A stretch of 64,000 nt of DNA. Origin: Thiomicrorhabdus sp965603495 (GTDB lineage: Bacteria > Pseudomonadota > Gammaproteobacteria > Thiomicrospirales > Thiomicrospiraceae). Location of the stretch: NCBI GenBank assembly GCA_965603495.1, contig CBFDDF010000001.1, forward strand, positions 711,441-775,440, written 5' to 3'. Shown here in pieces: positions 1 to 8,228 of this stretch. Made by a program: the position numbers and the translations under genes. The notes under the pieces are model-generated. The model had not been told where the DNA came from and made no database searches. It was given only the letters and a program-made list of their open reading frames with translations. How positions within the stretch are numbered: the stretch's first letter is position 1; each line of letters begins with the position of its first letter.

Positions 1-2
1 TT

Positions 3-329
3 GCTTCATGCGGAGTGGAGAATCTAAAAAAATCCCTCAATTCCTTTTCAAATTTAGATTTGTCAGAAATTCTAGAAATTGTGGATGATCAAGAAAGGAT
101 GGAAGTTGTACTTAAGCGTTCATTAGCTGAAATTCAGGATGCCTTAGAAAAGGCTACACACCCAGCTGAATATTTGATGGAAATGATTTATGCCGTCAGA
201 GCCTGTTCTCGTATTACGGATCATGTCGTTAACCTAACTGAAAGTATCGTTTATTTGGTGGAGGGGCGTGATGTCAGAAATATGGATCCGTTAAAATTGA
301 ATGAATTTTTAGATGGTGTACGAGAGTAA
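3..329 (+). CDS. phoU: PhoU, phosphate transport regulator (3' part)
   Basis: Only the C-terminal part lies in the window; the frame is already open at the left edge, so the GTG at 15 is an internal codon and not a start. PhoU is a cytoplasmic helical-bundle protein that links the Pst phosphate transporter to the kinase PhoR and represses the Pho regulon when phosphate is plentiful. The segment ending RITDHVVNLTESIVYLVEGR is the family's C-terminal helix, where an (E/R)-I-x-D-H core and a VIYLVEG-like end are typical. phoB begins 35 bp downstream, as in many pst-phoU-phoBR clusters. The pstCAB genes would be expected to the left of the window (inference). Confidence 0.9.
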   Translation, partial: ASCGVENLKKSLNSFSNLDLSEILEIVDDQERMEVVLKRSLAEIQDALEKATHPAEYLMEMIYAVRACSRITDHVVNLTESIVYLVEGRDVRNMDPLKLNEFLDGVRE

Positions 330-364
330 GCATGTAATTTACAGGTTTCAGTGAGGAGCAATAG

Positions 365-1063
365 ATGAGTCAACAGACAATCCTGGTTATAGAAGACGAA
401 GCAGCCATTCGTGACATGCTAAAGTTCACTTTGAGCGCTTCTGGTTATTTAGTGCGTGAGGCGCCTGATGCCGAAGCCGGTTGGAAAATCGCCTTGGAAG
501 ATAAACCAGATCTGATTTTATTAGATTGGATGCTGCCGGGTATGTCAGGCGTCGCTTTTGCTCAAAAAGTACGCCAGAATAGTCAGACGCAGTCATTGCC
601 GATTATAATGTTGACTGCCAAAGGCGAAGAAGAGGATCAGGTTAAAGGCTTCGATTCTGGGGCTGATGACTATGTCGTTAAGCCTTTTTCACCACGTGCT
701 TTAGTGGCTCGAGTGCAAGCACTGCTCCGTCGTCAATTATCAGACCAGCCGCTTACTGACCTAATTGAATCTGGAAAGATGAAGTTGGATTTGATTAGCC
801 ATCGTTTCTTTGTTGATCAACAAGAGGTCTCTTTGGGGCCCTCTGAATTCAAGTTGATTCATTTTTTCATGACACGCCCTAATCGCGTATTCTCTAGAAG
901 CCAATTATTGGATGAAGTCTGGGGCACAAATGTGGTCGTTGAAGATCGAACCGTGGATGTTCATATACGTCGCTTGCGAAAAATTCTGGAGCCACTAGAA
1001 GTCGCTGATTATATTCAGACCATTCGTGGTTCAGGTTATCGTTTTTCCGTGACAGAGGATTAA
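365..1063 (+). CDS. phoB: PhoB, phosphate regulon response regulator
   Basis: OmpR-type two-component response regulator, 232 residues, the usual PhoB length. The receiver domain (about 3-120) has the acidic pair ED at 10-11, the phospho-acceptor Asp54 in LLDWMLPG and the switch Lys in VVKPFSP. The winged-helix DNA-binding domain (about 130-230) ends IRGSGYRF. When phosphorylated by PhoR under phosphate starvation, PhoB activates genes that carry Pho boxes; a clear target, pstS, lies about 3.5 kb to the right. The ATG at 365 follows a GAGGAG-like ribosome binding site (GTGAGGAGCAATAG). phoR follows after 3 bp, so the two are almost certainly co-transcribed. Confidence 0.96.
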   Translation: MSQQTILVIEDEAAIRDMLKFTLSASGYLVREAPDAEAGWKIALEDKPDLILLDWMLPGMSGVAFAQKVRQNSQTQSLPIIMLTAKGEEEDQVKGFDSGADDYVVKPFSPRALVARVQALLRRQLSDQPLTDLIESGKMKLDLISHRFFVDQQEVSLGPSEFKLIHFFMTRPNRVFSRSQLLDEVWGTNVVVEDRTVDVHIRRLRKILEPLEVADYIQTIRGSGYRFSVTED

Positions 1064-1066
1064 ACC

Positions 1067-2359
1067 TTGCTTTCAAGCGGTGTTAAACGCGAGCTCACCT
1101 GGATTATTACCAGTGCGTGGATTGTCTTGTTTATCGCTTGGATGACGAATGCCTGGATTATTAGCTTTGTCTTATATTTGTTTGCCTATATAGGACGCCA
1201 GTTATGGAGTATGCATAAGTTTGAAAAATGGATGAGTGGTGGAAGAAGTCACGCTACTTTTCCGCCATCGTCTGGTTTTTGGAGCGAGTTGAGTTATCTA
1301 GTGTCGAAAAAACAGCGGGCGCTTGAAAAACATGCAGATTTGCATCTCTACAAATCCGAGCAGTTTAAAGCTGCTTCGATGCAGATTCCAGATGCCATTG
1401 TTTCATTGAATCAGGAAAACTATATTGAATGGTTTAATACCCCGTCTAAATCCATTTTGGGCTTGCGTCGTCAGGATATCGGCCGCAAAGTCGAAGGCGT
1501 TATTCGCCAGCCTGAATTCATTGATTATCTGAAACTCGCCGATTACCAAAACTCCCTTGTTTTAAATACGCTGCAAGGCAAACAACGCACTTTTGATGTC
1601 AAAATAATTCCTTACTTTGAAAGCCATAAATTATTGGTGGTCAGAGATATTACAGAACTCTATCAGTTAGCCCAAATCAGACGTGATTTTATCGCTAACG
1701 CATCCCATGAATTAAGAACGCCTTTAACGGTTTTGAAAGGATATCTTGAACTTATGCAAGATATGCCAGGTGAACAGCAGATTCTGTGGAAAACCCCCTT
1801 AGAGCACATGGAAAATCAATCTAATCGTATGCAAGCGATTATTGAAGACCTGCTAACGCTCTCCTCGATGGAGGCTGATTCTATTACGGCTGAAGCCAGC
1901 ATCGTGGATGTGCCAGAAATTTTGCAGAATATCAGTGTTGAGGCAAGGCAGCTTGGGAGTGATGCACATCATATTAAGTTTGATATAACCCCAGGCCTTA
2001 AGTTGCATGGCTATACCGAACCACTGAAGAGTGTGTTTATGAATCTGGTGGCGAATGCGGTGCGTTATTCTCCTGAGGGTGGCAACATAACAGTTCGTTG
2101 GTACCTGGACAAAGAAGGCGCGCACTATGAGGTCAAAGACCAGGGCTTGGGGATTGCTGCGGAGCATATCCCACGCTTAACGGAACGTTTTTATCGTGTC
2201 GATAAAGATCGATCTCGCGTGACTGGAGGTACGGGTCTCGGTTTGGCTATTGTTAAGCATGTTTTAGAACACCATGACGCTACTTTGAGTGTTCAAAGTG
2301 TCATAGGTAAAGGCAGTGTTTTTAGATGCGATTTTCCATTGGATTTGGTCGTTAAATAA
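1067..2359 (+). CDS. phoR: PhoR, phosphate regulon sensor histidine kinase
   Basis: Membrane histidine kinase of 430 residues. Two hydrophobic segments near residues 10-42 with almost no periplasmic loop match PhoR, which senses phosphate through PhoU/Pst instead of a sensor domain. A PAS-like region (about 95-195) is followed by the H-box NASHELRTPLTVLKGY (His214), the N-box NLVANAVRYSPEGG and glycine boxes DQGLGIA and GTGLGLAIVKH. The start is a TTG three bases after phoB; the AGAGGA at the phoB 3' end gives suitable spacing, and the first membrane helix begins soon after. The last gene of the phoU-phoB-phoR run. Confidence 0.95.
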   Translation: MLSSGVKRELTWIITSAWIVLFIAWMTNAWIISFVLYLFAYIGRQLWSMHKFEKWMSGGRSHATFPPSSGFWSELSYLVSKKQRALEKHADLHLYKSEQFKAASMQIPDAIVSLNQENYIEWFNTPSKSILGLRRQDIGRKVEGVIRQPEFIDYLKLADYQNSLVLNTLQGKQRTFDVKIIPYFESHKLLVVRDITELYQLAQIRRDFIANASHELRTPLTVLKGYLELMQDMPGEQQILWKTPLEHMENQSNRMQAIIEDLLTLSSMEADSITAEASIVDVPEILQNISVEARQLGSDAHHIKFDITPGLKLHGYTEPLKSVFMNLVANAVRYSPEGGNITVRWYLDKEGAHYEVKDQGLGIAAEHIPRLTERFYRVDKDRSRVTGGTGLGLAIVKHVLEHHDATLSVQSVIGKGSVFRCDFPLDLVVK

Positions 2360-2569
2360 GCTGTATTAACGTTTCAATAGGTTCGTTAGCGACGAAGAGC
2401 CGAAGTCATACCCATTTTTATCTAGTTTTCCTATCAACCCTTATTTTGATTTGTTTTAATTTTTGCCACGCAATATCTATTACTTTATCGCTTACCATTC
2501 TGTCTTTGACTTCACTAGTTTGCTATTGAGCGATCGAATGATCAAGGTAAAAGCGATGCGATTCAGATG

Positions 2570-2585
2570 TTACCAGGCCTGGTAA
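2570..2585. repeat. ACCAGGCCTGGT palindrome, copy 1
   Basis: Perfect 12-bp core at 2572-2583, extended by TT/AA to a 16-bp perfect palindrome. It lies in the convergent gap between phoR and pit, about 120 bp from the terminator. One of 15 perfect copies in the window. Confidence 0.9.
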
Positions 2586-2702
2586 GTCCATTAAATAGGC
2601 TGTTTACGGTTCTGTAATGACTTTACAAGAGTGCTTGCTTTCGTATTGTTAGGTACATTCATGATCTTTCTAGCTTTACGCTATTTACATTGAACAGACA
2701 AT

Positions 2703-2728
2703 AAAAAGGGAGCCGAAGCTCCCTTTTT
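2703..2728. terminator. Bidirectional rho-independent terminator phoR/pit
   Basis: AAAAAGGGAGC-cgaa-GCTCCCTTTTT: an 11-bp stem with a four-base loop, with A and T tracts on both sides, so it can serve pit (leftward) and phoR (rightward). Confidence 0.9.
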
Positions 2729-2750
2729 TAGATGTAATTAGTTTTAAGCT

Positions 2751-4322
2751 TTAAGGCAACATCATGCCACGAATAGCGTAGTAAATTATGGCTGCCATGC
2801 CAGCAGATGCTGGAACGGTAATGACCCAAGCAGCTACGATTTTTAAGAAAGCAGAACGTTTCACCAGTTCAGTTTGGTAGACTTTGTTTAAGCTCTTACG
2901 CTCTTTTTTACTTAACTCAACTTCAGCTTCTTTTTGCTTAAGCTGTGCGAGCATGTATTTCTTTTCCGCAATAGATGCATTTGCGAAACGTCGAATGTAA
3001 GCGTTGACTTCTTCTTCATCCTCACCTAAATGATGGTCTTTGATCTCTTGAATGGCTTTCGCATAACTACGCTTTAAGTATTCACGTAAGAAACCGACAC
3101 CGAAAATTCCTCCAACCGCAATGTGTGTAGAACTGACCGGTAAGCCAAGTTGTGAAGCCACGATAACGGTGATTGATGCAGCCATGGCAACGGAATAAGC
3201 TCTCATTTGATCGAGTTCGGTGATTTCAGAGCCGACAGTACGGATCAACTTAGGACCAAATAATAGTAAACCTAAGCTGATACCTACCGCACCTATTACC
3301 ATTATCCACAATGGAATTTCAGCTTTGGTGGAGATGCCATGTGATTGTATCGCATCGTTAATCGCTGCCAGAGGTCCGACGGCATTAGCGACATCGTTGG
3401 CGCCATGTGCAAAACTTAACAAGGCTGCAGCAAAGATTAAGGGGATGGTGAATAGTGTATTGACACTGCGCTTGCTGTTTTGAAGATAGTTCGCTTGACG
3501 TGTAATCAATGGTCGAACCATGATGTAGATGGCAACCGCAATTCCAAAACCAATTAACAGGGCGACTTCAAAATCAACCTTCCAGATTTTTTTCAGGCCT
3601 TTCAGGATCAGGTAAGTAGAAAAAGCCCAAGCCATGACGGCAATTAACAGCGGTAAGGTTTTCTTGGCCGCCGCCACCATATCGTCTTTATAAGTGATAC
3701 TGTGTTTGATCCACATCAGGAATCCTGCAGCAACCAGTCCCCCTAGTAACGGAGAAATTACCCAGCTGGCAGCGATTGCGCCTACTTGGTTCCAGTTCGC
3801 AATATCCCACCCGGCGGCAGCGATACCACCCCCCAAGACACCACCGACAATCGAATGGGTGGTCGATACGGGTGCGCCTAAAGCAGTTGCTAGGTTTAAC
3901 CATAAAGCAGCGGACAATAGAGCGGCCATCATTAACCAGATAAAGGCCTGAGGATCGTTAATTAAGCCAGGGTCGATAATGCCCTTTTTGATGGTACTGA
4001 TTACGTCACCACCGGCAATCAAAGCCCCTGCGGATTCAAATATAGCGGCTATTATAATCGCGCCGGTCAGGGTCAATGCTTTGGAGCCAACGGCAGGCCC
4101 CACGTTGTTAGCAACATCGTTCGCACCGATATTAAGCGCCATATAGCCACCAATCATCGCTGCAACCACGAGTTCTATACTGATGACGCCAGAACCGGTT
4201 TGCATGCCAGATGCAAAAAGGATAATCCCAATGATAAAGAATAACGCGACTCCAAAGCGGAGCATCTCTTTACGGCCACTTAAAGCAGCATTTTCTATGT
4301 CATTTATATTTCGAAGTTCCAT
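2751..4322 (-). CDS. Pit-family inorganic phosphate transporter
   Basis: Integral membrane protein of 523 residues with two copies of the PHO-4/PiT signature, NIGANDVANNVGPAVGSKAL near residue 64 and FAHGANDVANAVGPLAAI in the second half, each followed by an S-T-T/S-T-H motif (GAPVSTTHSIVGG, LPVSSTHIAVGG). Family members import phosphate by coupling to H+ or Na+, a low-affinity route complementing Pst. A charged cytoplasmic stretch (about 415-480) precedes the last helix. Its position between phoBR and pstS suggests local phosphate control, but I see no Pho box upstream of this gene. The symbol is left blank because PitA and other Pit members cannot be told apart here. Confidence 0.9.
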   Translation of the reverse strand: MELRNINDIENAALSGRKEMLRFGVALFFIIGIILFASGMQTGSGVISIELVVAAMIGGYMALNIGANDVANNVGPAVGSKALTLTGAIIIAAIFESAGALIAGGDVISTIKKGIIDPGLINDPQAFIWLMMAALLSAALWLNLATALGAPVSTTHSIVGGVLGGGIAAAGWDIANWNQVGAIAASWVISPLLGGLVAAGFLMWIKHSITYKDDMVAAAKKTLPLLIAVMAWAFSTYLILKGLKKIWKVDFEVALLIGFGIAVAIYIMVRPLITRQANYLQNSKRSVNTLFTIPLIFAAALLSFAHGANDVANAVGPLAAINDAIQSHGISTKAEIPLWIMVIGAVGISLGLLLFGPKLIRTVGSEITELDQMRAYSVAMAASITVIVASQLGLPVSSTHIAVGGIFGVGFLREYLKRSYAKAIQEIKDHHLGEDEEEVNAYIRRFANASIAEKKYMLAQLKQKEAEVELSKKERKSLNKVYQTELVKRSAFLKIVAAWVITVPASAGMAAIIYYAIRGMMLP

Positions 4323-4494
4323 AAGTATCTAGGCTCGACTTTTGATTAAATTTGATTTGTGGATTGTATATAAAAAAAGTATTAGCCAGAAGGAATATTA
4401 CACTTTTTTGACAATTAATTGATTAGGCTTGCTTTTGATTTAGAATAGGTATATTAATTAGGTTGTCTGTAGAGGCTTGTTGCAAAAAAAACTG

Positions 4495-4522
4495 ATGTCA
4501 CAATTTTGTCATATTTCTGTCA
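4495..4522 (+). promoter_or_regulatory. Pho box: three PhoB half-sites upstream of pstS
   Basis: Three hexamers ATGTCA (4495-4500), TTGTCA (4506-4511) and CTGTCA (4517-4522) recur at exactly 11-bp intervals with AT-rich spacers, which is the Pho-box pattern (two CTGTCA-like repeats per box). The second and third make a near-consensus box, TTGTCATATTTCTGTCA. The array is 80 bp upstream of the pstS ATG; a possible -10 element is TTATGA around 4531, with the Pho box replacing the -35. Confidence 0.85.
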
Positions 4523-4602
4523 ACGTAGTTTTATGAAGCCGCTTTAGAATAGCACTCGAATTAAATGAAATTGTGTTTAAAAAAATCTTCCGGAGCAACA
4601 AT

Positions 4603-5571
4603 ATGAAAAAATCTCAAATCGTTATGGCGTTAGGCCTAGCTGCAGCAACTTTAGCTGCACCGTCAGTTTCTTATGCAAGTGACACTGCATTAGCACCTTA
4701 CCAAAAAGTATCAGGTGTTTCTGGAAACCTATCTTCTGTAGGTTCAGATACTCTAGCTAACTTAATGACATTGTGGGCTGAAGAGTTCAAGCGTACATAC
4801 CCAAATGTTAATATCCAAATTCAAGCCGCGGGTTCTTCTACAGCACCACCAGCATTGACTGAAAGTACTTCTAATATCGGACCTATGAGTCGTGCGATGA
4901 AGTCAAAAGAAATTGCAATGTTCGAGAAGAAGCACGGTTATAAGCCAACTAAAGTTGCGGTTGCAATCGATGCATTAGCAGTTTATGTTCATAAAGATAA
5001 CCCAATCAAAGGTCTTTCTATTCCTCAGGTTGATGCGATTTTCTCTTCAACGCGTAAATGTGGTCACAAAACAGATATCGCAACTTGGGGTGAAGCGGGT
5101 ATTGCAGGTCAATTAGCAGATAAAACCGTTCAAATATATGGCCGTAACTCAGTTTCTGGTACTTACGGTTACTACAAGAAAAAAGCCCTTTGTAAAGGGG
5201 ATTATAAGTCTTCTGTAAACGAGCAGCCTGGTTCAGCATCTGTTGTACAGTCTGTTTCAGCTTCATTAAACGGGATTGGTTATTCTGGTATCGGTTATAA
5301 GACAGCGGGTGTTAAGGCTGTTCCTCTAACTAAGAAAGAAGGCGGCGCTTTTGTTGAAGCGAATCCAACAAACGCTGTTAACGGAACTTACCCTCTATCT
5401 CGTCTACTTTACGTTTACGTAAACAAAGCACCTAACAAGCCTCTAGAGCCTGTTGTTAAAGAATTCCTTAAGTTGGTTCTTTCAGAAAAAGGTCAGCAAG
5501 ATGTTGCTAAAGATGGTTATATTCCATTACCGGTAGCCGTTGCACAAAAAGAGTTGAATAAAATCAAATAA
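4603..5571 (+). CDS. pstS: PstS, phosphate ABC transporter substrate-binding protein
   Basis: Secreted phosphate-binding protein of 322 residues. The signal peptide MKKSQIVMALGLAAATLAAP ends near SYAS. The mature protein has the PstS ligand motifs: VGSDTLANLM near the N-terminus, AAGSSTAPPAL, IGPMSRAMK, and GRNSVSGTYGYYK in the middle. ATG 4603 is preferred to an in-frame GTG at 4573, because it follows CGGAGCAACAAT and starts directly with a signal peptide. It is monocistronic here (terminator downstream), so pstCAB must lie elsewhere. Three PhoB half-sites upstream make strong induction under phosphate limitation likely. Confidence 0.95.
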   Translation: MKKSQIVMALGLAAATLAAPSVSYASDTALAPYQKVSGVSGNLSSVGSDTLANLMTLWAEEFKRTYPNVNIQIQAAGSSTAPPALTESTSNIGPMSRAMKSKEIAMFEKKHGYKPTKVAVAIDALAVYVHKDNPIKGLSIPQVDAIFSSTRKCGHKTDIATWGEAGIAGQLADKTVQIYGRNSVSGTYGYYKKKALCKGDYKSSVNEQPGSASVVQSVSASLNGIGYSGIGYKTAGVKAVPLTKKEGGAFVEANPTNAVNGTYPLSRLLYVYVNKAPNKPLEPVVKEFLKLVLSEKGQQDVAKDGYIPLPVAVAQKELNKIK

Positions 5572-5589
5572 GATTTATTCAAACTGTTT

Positions 5590-5629
5590 GACATAAAAAA
5601 GCCCCATTGATTTGGGGCTTTTTTATGTC
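5590..5629. terminator. Bidirectional terminator after pstS
   Basis: Long inverted repeat, GACATAAAAAAGCCCCA on the left and TGGGGCTTTTTTATGTC on the right with a short AT-rich loop. The T tract lies inside the right arm; the same structure could terminate the facing ferredoxin gene. Confidence 0.9.
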
Positions 5630-5649
5630 TGAAATTTAAGCTGAATCAG

Positions 5650-5669
5650 ACTTACCAGGCCTGGTAAGT
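5650..5669. repeat. ACCAGGCCTGGT palindrome, copy 2
   Basis: Core 5654-5665 extended to a 20-bp perfect palindrome with ACTT/AAGT arms. It sits between the pstS terminator and the end of the convergent ferredoxin gene. Confidence 0.9.
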
Positions 5670-5698
5670 CTATTTTGGGCGCTTCAGATGCTCTAAGC

Positions 5699-5950
5699 TT
5701 AGATTAACTCAATCACCACATCGCTAACAGGAATGCAGCTACAGGTTAGAATTTCACCTTTACGCGATTCATACGCAGGAGTTTGAATCTCTTCGACGTC
5801 ACCTGAAATCAGACGAACGGTACAAGCGCCACAATTGCCACCACGACAGCTATAAGGCATGTCAAAGCCACTTTCATCCAATGCTTCGAGCATTGAAAAC
5901 TGCCCGTCAAATTCACATTCACCTTGTCCTACTACCGAAATTATTGCCAT
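5699..5950 (-). CDS. [2Fe-2S] plant-type ferredoxin
   Basis: Small electron carrier, 83 residues. Cluster ligands are Cys35, Cys40, Cys43 (CRGGNCGAC, the C-x4-C-x2-C pattern of plant-type ferredoxins) and Cys70 in ILTCSC. The length fits a lone YfaE-like ferredoxin domain. It stands alone between pstS and the ion channel, so its partner enzyme cannot be read from context; YfaE itself serves class I ribonucleotide reductase, but no nrd gene is present here. Confidence 0.88.
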   Translation of the reverse strand: MAIISVVGQGECEFDGQFSMLEALDESGFDMPYSCRGGNCGACTVRLISGDVEEIQTPAYESRKGEILTCSCIPVSDVVIELI

Positions 5951-6161
5951 CTTTTATTCCTATGGTTGATTTATCTTGGCGCTAGCGTTGATCTAGCGTT
6001 AAGTTAAGTTGTTATCGAATGGTTTTTCTATTTTAAAAAGCTATTTTAACAACTATTTTAAAATGCCAATACAGTAAAATAGCCAAAATTTTTAGACCAG
6101 CCGGGTTGTTTCGTAAAGTACCCGTCGGCATAGTCAATCTTAATAGAAGGTGGAGTTAAAA

Positions 6162-7007
6162 ATGAGTTGGGAATTATTCCAGGCACGTTTTCAAAGTATT
6201 CGGGATAACAAAGCGTTTGAGTTGTTTGTGATCGGTGTAATTGTTTTTTCATCACTGATGATCGGCATGCGTACCTATGAACTGCATCCTCTATTAGATG
6301 GTGGCTTACGCTTTTTAGATTATGCCGTGACCCTGTTTTTTGTGATCGAACTTTCAATTCGGATGGCCGCTGAAAAACGCTTGGCAGATTTCTTTAAAAA
6401 AGGTTGGAATATTTTCGACTTTATTATTGTGATGGTCAGCTTAATTCCGCTAGATGATTCTGAATATGCCTTGATTGCACGTATGTTGCGTCTATTCCGA
6501 GTCATGCGTTTGATCTCATTTATTCCTGAATTACGTGTTTTGGTGAATGCCTTAATTTCGGCGATGCCGAGAATGGGTTATGTCGCGTTATTGATGTTTA
6601 TCATTTTCTATCTCTATGCCGTCATTGGTAATTTGCTTTTTGGTCATTTAAATCCAGTTTTATGGGGTGATCTAGGGGTCTCTTTATTGACGCTGTTCCG
6701 CGTTGCCACCTTTGAAGATTGGACCGACGTCATGTATGAAGCAATGACGTTATATAGCTTGAGTTGGATCTACTTCATTACCTTTATATTTTTCTCAGCA
6801 TTTGTCTTCTTAAATATGATGATCGGTATCGTGGTCGAAGTACTGGATGAAGAGCATAAAAAAATGGAAGCCGAAAATATGGCAGAGTCGGTTGCGGATG
6901 AGAAGAGTGCAAAAGAGAGTTATGAAAAGCGTATTGAGTCTGAGGTATCGGCATTACACCAAAAACTCGATCTATTGTTGGCTCAACAAACTGTTAATAA
7001 GTCCTAA
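6162..7007 (+). CDS. Voltage-gated cation channel, six-helix ion transport family
   Basis: 281-residue inner-membrane channel subunit of the bacterial Nav/Cav-like family, expected to be a homotetramer. S1-S4 lie at about 20-125; S4 carries Arg107, 110, 113 and 116 at every third position, the voltage-sensor pattern. The pore loop reads TFEDWTD (183-189), followed by S6 (about 202-228) ending in MIGIVVEVLDEEHKKM. The C-terminus (about 250-276) is a short coiled coil, also typical. ATG 6162 is chosen over GTG 6150 because AGAAGGTGGAG lies at the right distance. The filter has acidic residues at three positions (see findings), so permeation of Ca2+ as well as Na+ is possible (inference). Confidence 0.85.
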   Translation: MSWELFQARFQSIRDNKAFELFVIGVIVFSSLMIGMRTYELHPLLDGGLRFLDYAVTLFFVIELSIRMAAEKRLADFFKKGWNIFDFIIVMVSLIPLDDSEYALIARMLRLFRVMRLISFIPELRVLVNALISAMPRMGYVALLMFIIFYLYAVIGNLLFGHLNPVLWGDLGVSLLTLFRVATFEDWTDVMYEAMTLYSLSWIYFITFIFFSAFVFLNMMIGIVVEVLDEEHKKMEAENMAESVADEKSAKESYEKRIESEVSALHQKLDLLLAQQTVNKS

Positions 7008-7013
7008 CCAAAC

Positions 7014-7035
7014 AAGCTACCAGGCCTGGTAGCTT
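7014..7035. repeat. ACCAGGCCTGGT palindrome, copy 3
   Basis: Core 7019-7030; arms AAGCT/AGCTT extend it to a 22-bp perfect palindrome just 7 bp after the channel stop codon, in a convergent gap. Confidence 0.9.
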
Positions 7036-7071
7036 TTAATAACTCGAATTGATTTATTGAATCTATGTCAT

Positions 7072-7111
7072 AAAAAAGGCGCTGTTAATAAAGTTTAACA
7101 GCGCCTTTTTT
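7072..7111. terminator. Bidirectional terminator between channel and DsrE-like gene
   Basis: AAAAAAGGCGCTGTTAA pairs with TTAACAGCGCCTTTTTT around a short loop; GC-rich stem with A and T tracts on both sides. Confidence 0.92.
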
Positions 7112-7141
7112 ATTAAGCGACAAGACTTTGTATTGAGGCTT

Positions 7142-7657
7142 TTACCAAACTAATAATTTAAAGCCTTCTTCTTGGAGTTCCATCAATGCAGCCGCCCCAA
7201 CTTCTGAATACTCTGCAAACGGACGCATATCCGCATCAGACCAGTGGATGGTGTTCATGGTGTTGCCACAAGCAATCCAGCGGACATTGTAGTCTTTGGC
7301 AAAGCTGGCAACCCGCTCATAGGTTAGCGGGTCAATTTCACGTTTAGGTTTTTTGGCAAGGACATGCAAGCCAGGACCAATTGCAACGACGGCAATTTCG
7401 ACATTGTCACCATATTTTTTGATCATCGCTTGAATCGAATTAAGGATGCCATGTTGATAGTTAGCATCTGCTTTATTAAACATATAGACCGCTTTGTGTT
7501 CTGCAGGGTCTCCAGGGAAGCGGTCTGTGACTGGGTCTTGTAACTCAGGTACTGGTTTAAGTTTAAACTCAGCTGTATTTCCGCTTGTAGAAGTCGCGTA
7601 GAGTGATGCGCTGAATAAACACAAGCTCAAGACAAAAGTAGATTTTAAAAGAGACAT
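7142..7657 (-). CDS. Periplasmic DsrE-family protein
   Basis: 171 residues with a signal peptide (cleavage probably after LYA, near residue 21). The remainder resembles the DsrE/DsrF-like fold: AVYMFNKADANYQHGILNSI starts the domain, followed by VEIAVVAIGPGLHVLAK and a strand with a single cysteine in VRWIACGNTMN (near residue 130). Cytoplasmic DsrE proteins carry sulfur; secreted single-domain versions are common in sulfur-oxidising bacteria but their role is unproven. It is monocistronic, and the neighbours do not suggest a pathway. Confidence 0.75.
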   Translation of the reverse strand: MSLLKSTFVLSLCLFSASLYATSTSGNTAEFKLKPVPELQDPVTDRFPGDPAEHKAVYMFNKADANYQHGILNSIQAMIKKYGDNVEIAVVAIGPGLHVLAKKPKREIDPLTYERVASFAKDYNVRWIACGNTMNTIHWSDADMRPFAEYSEVGAAALMELQEEGFKLLVW

Positions 7658-7852
7658 AATTAGGTACCTGCTGGTTAAGAGAGGCTATTTTAATGTTAAG
7701 GGTTTAGTCTTAGCAGCTTAGTGGCTAATACTTAACATTATAACCCATAGATTTATAGGAGTTATCAATGTGGGGTTAGTTGAGTTTATAATGATGAAAT
7801 CATAGAGCACTGAAAAGAGAGCTCATAAACCTTAAAGTCAGGATAGACATAG

Positions 7853-8149
7853 ATGTTACAGTCACAAATAGAACAAGCCATAAACGAAAATTTTAAGATT
7901 ACTTTTTTTGAATTATTGAATGAGAGTCATATGCATTCTGGGCCTGCGCCAGAATCACACTTTAAGATGACATTGGTTTCAGAAGACTTTGTTGGCGTGA
8001 GTAAAGTCAAACGCCAGCAAGCAGTCTATCGAGTATTGTCTGAGTTGATGCCACAGTTTCATGCCTTAGCGTTACATACTTATTCACCTGAAGAGTGGGC
8101 TGTTTTGGCTATGGCACCTGCGTCACCTAAATGTACTGGTGGTCATTAA
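7853..8149 (+). CDS. bolA: BolA-family protein
   Basis: 98 residues covering the BolA fold. The HSGPAPESHFKMTLVSEDF segment holds the conserved S-x-H-F and the F/V-G-x-S-x-V-x-R-Q region (FVGVSKVKRQQAVYRVL), plus HALALHTYSPEEW. BolA proteins work with monothiol glutaredoxins in iron-sulfur and redox signalling and affect cell shape. The C-terminal tail PKCTGGH is slightly longer than usual. The gene stands alone between oppositely oriented neighbours. Confidence 0.88.
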   Translation: MLQSQIEQAINENFKITFFELLNESHMHSGPAPESHFKMTLVSEDFVGVSKVKRQQAVYRVLSELMPQFHALALHTYSPEEWAVLAMAPASPKCTGGH

Positions 8150-8228
8150 TGTATTAAGAGATATTTGGATTGTGGGCGAGGGCGTGATTAATCGACGCGC
8201 TTTGATGAAGGGGTGAAGAGCTGGTGCG

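Larger units (their letters stand above)
2360..2750. other. Convergent intergenic gap phoR/pit
   Basis: 391 bp between the 3' ends of phoR and pit. It holds one ACCAGGCCTGGT palindrome and a bidirectional terminator next to pit. I see no open reading frame or RNA gene in the rest. Confidence 0.7.

Noticed and set aside
2360..2750. Search for a Pho box near pit or in the phoR/pit gap
   Set aside because: No pair of CTGTCA-like repeats at 11-bp spacing seen.
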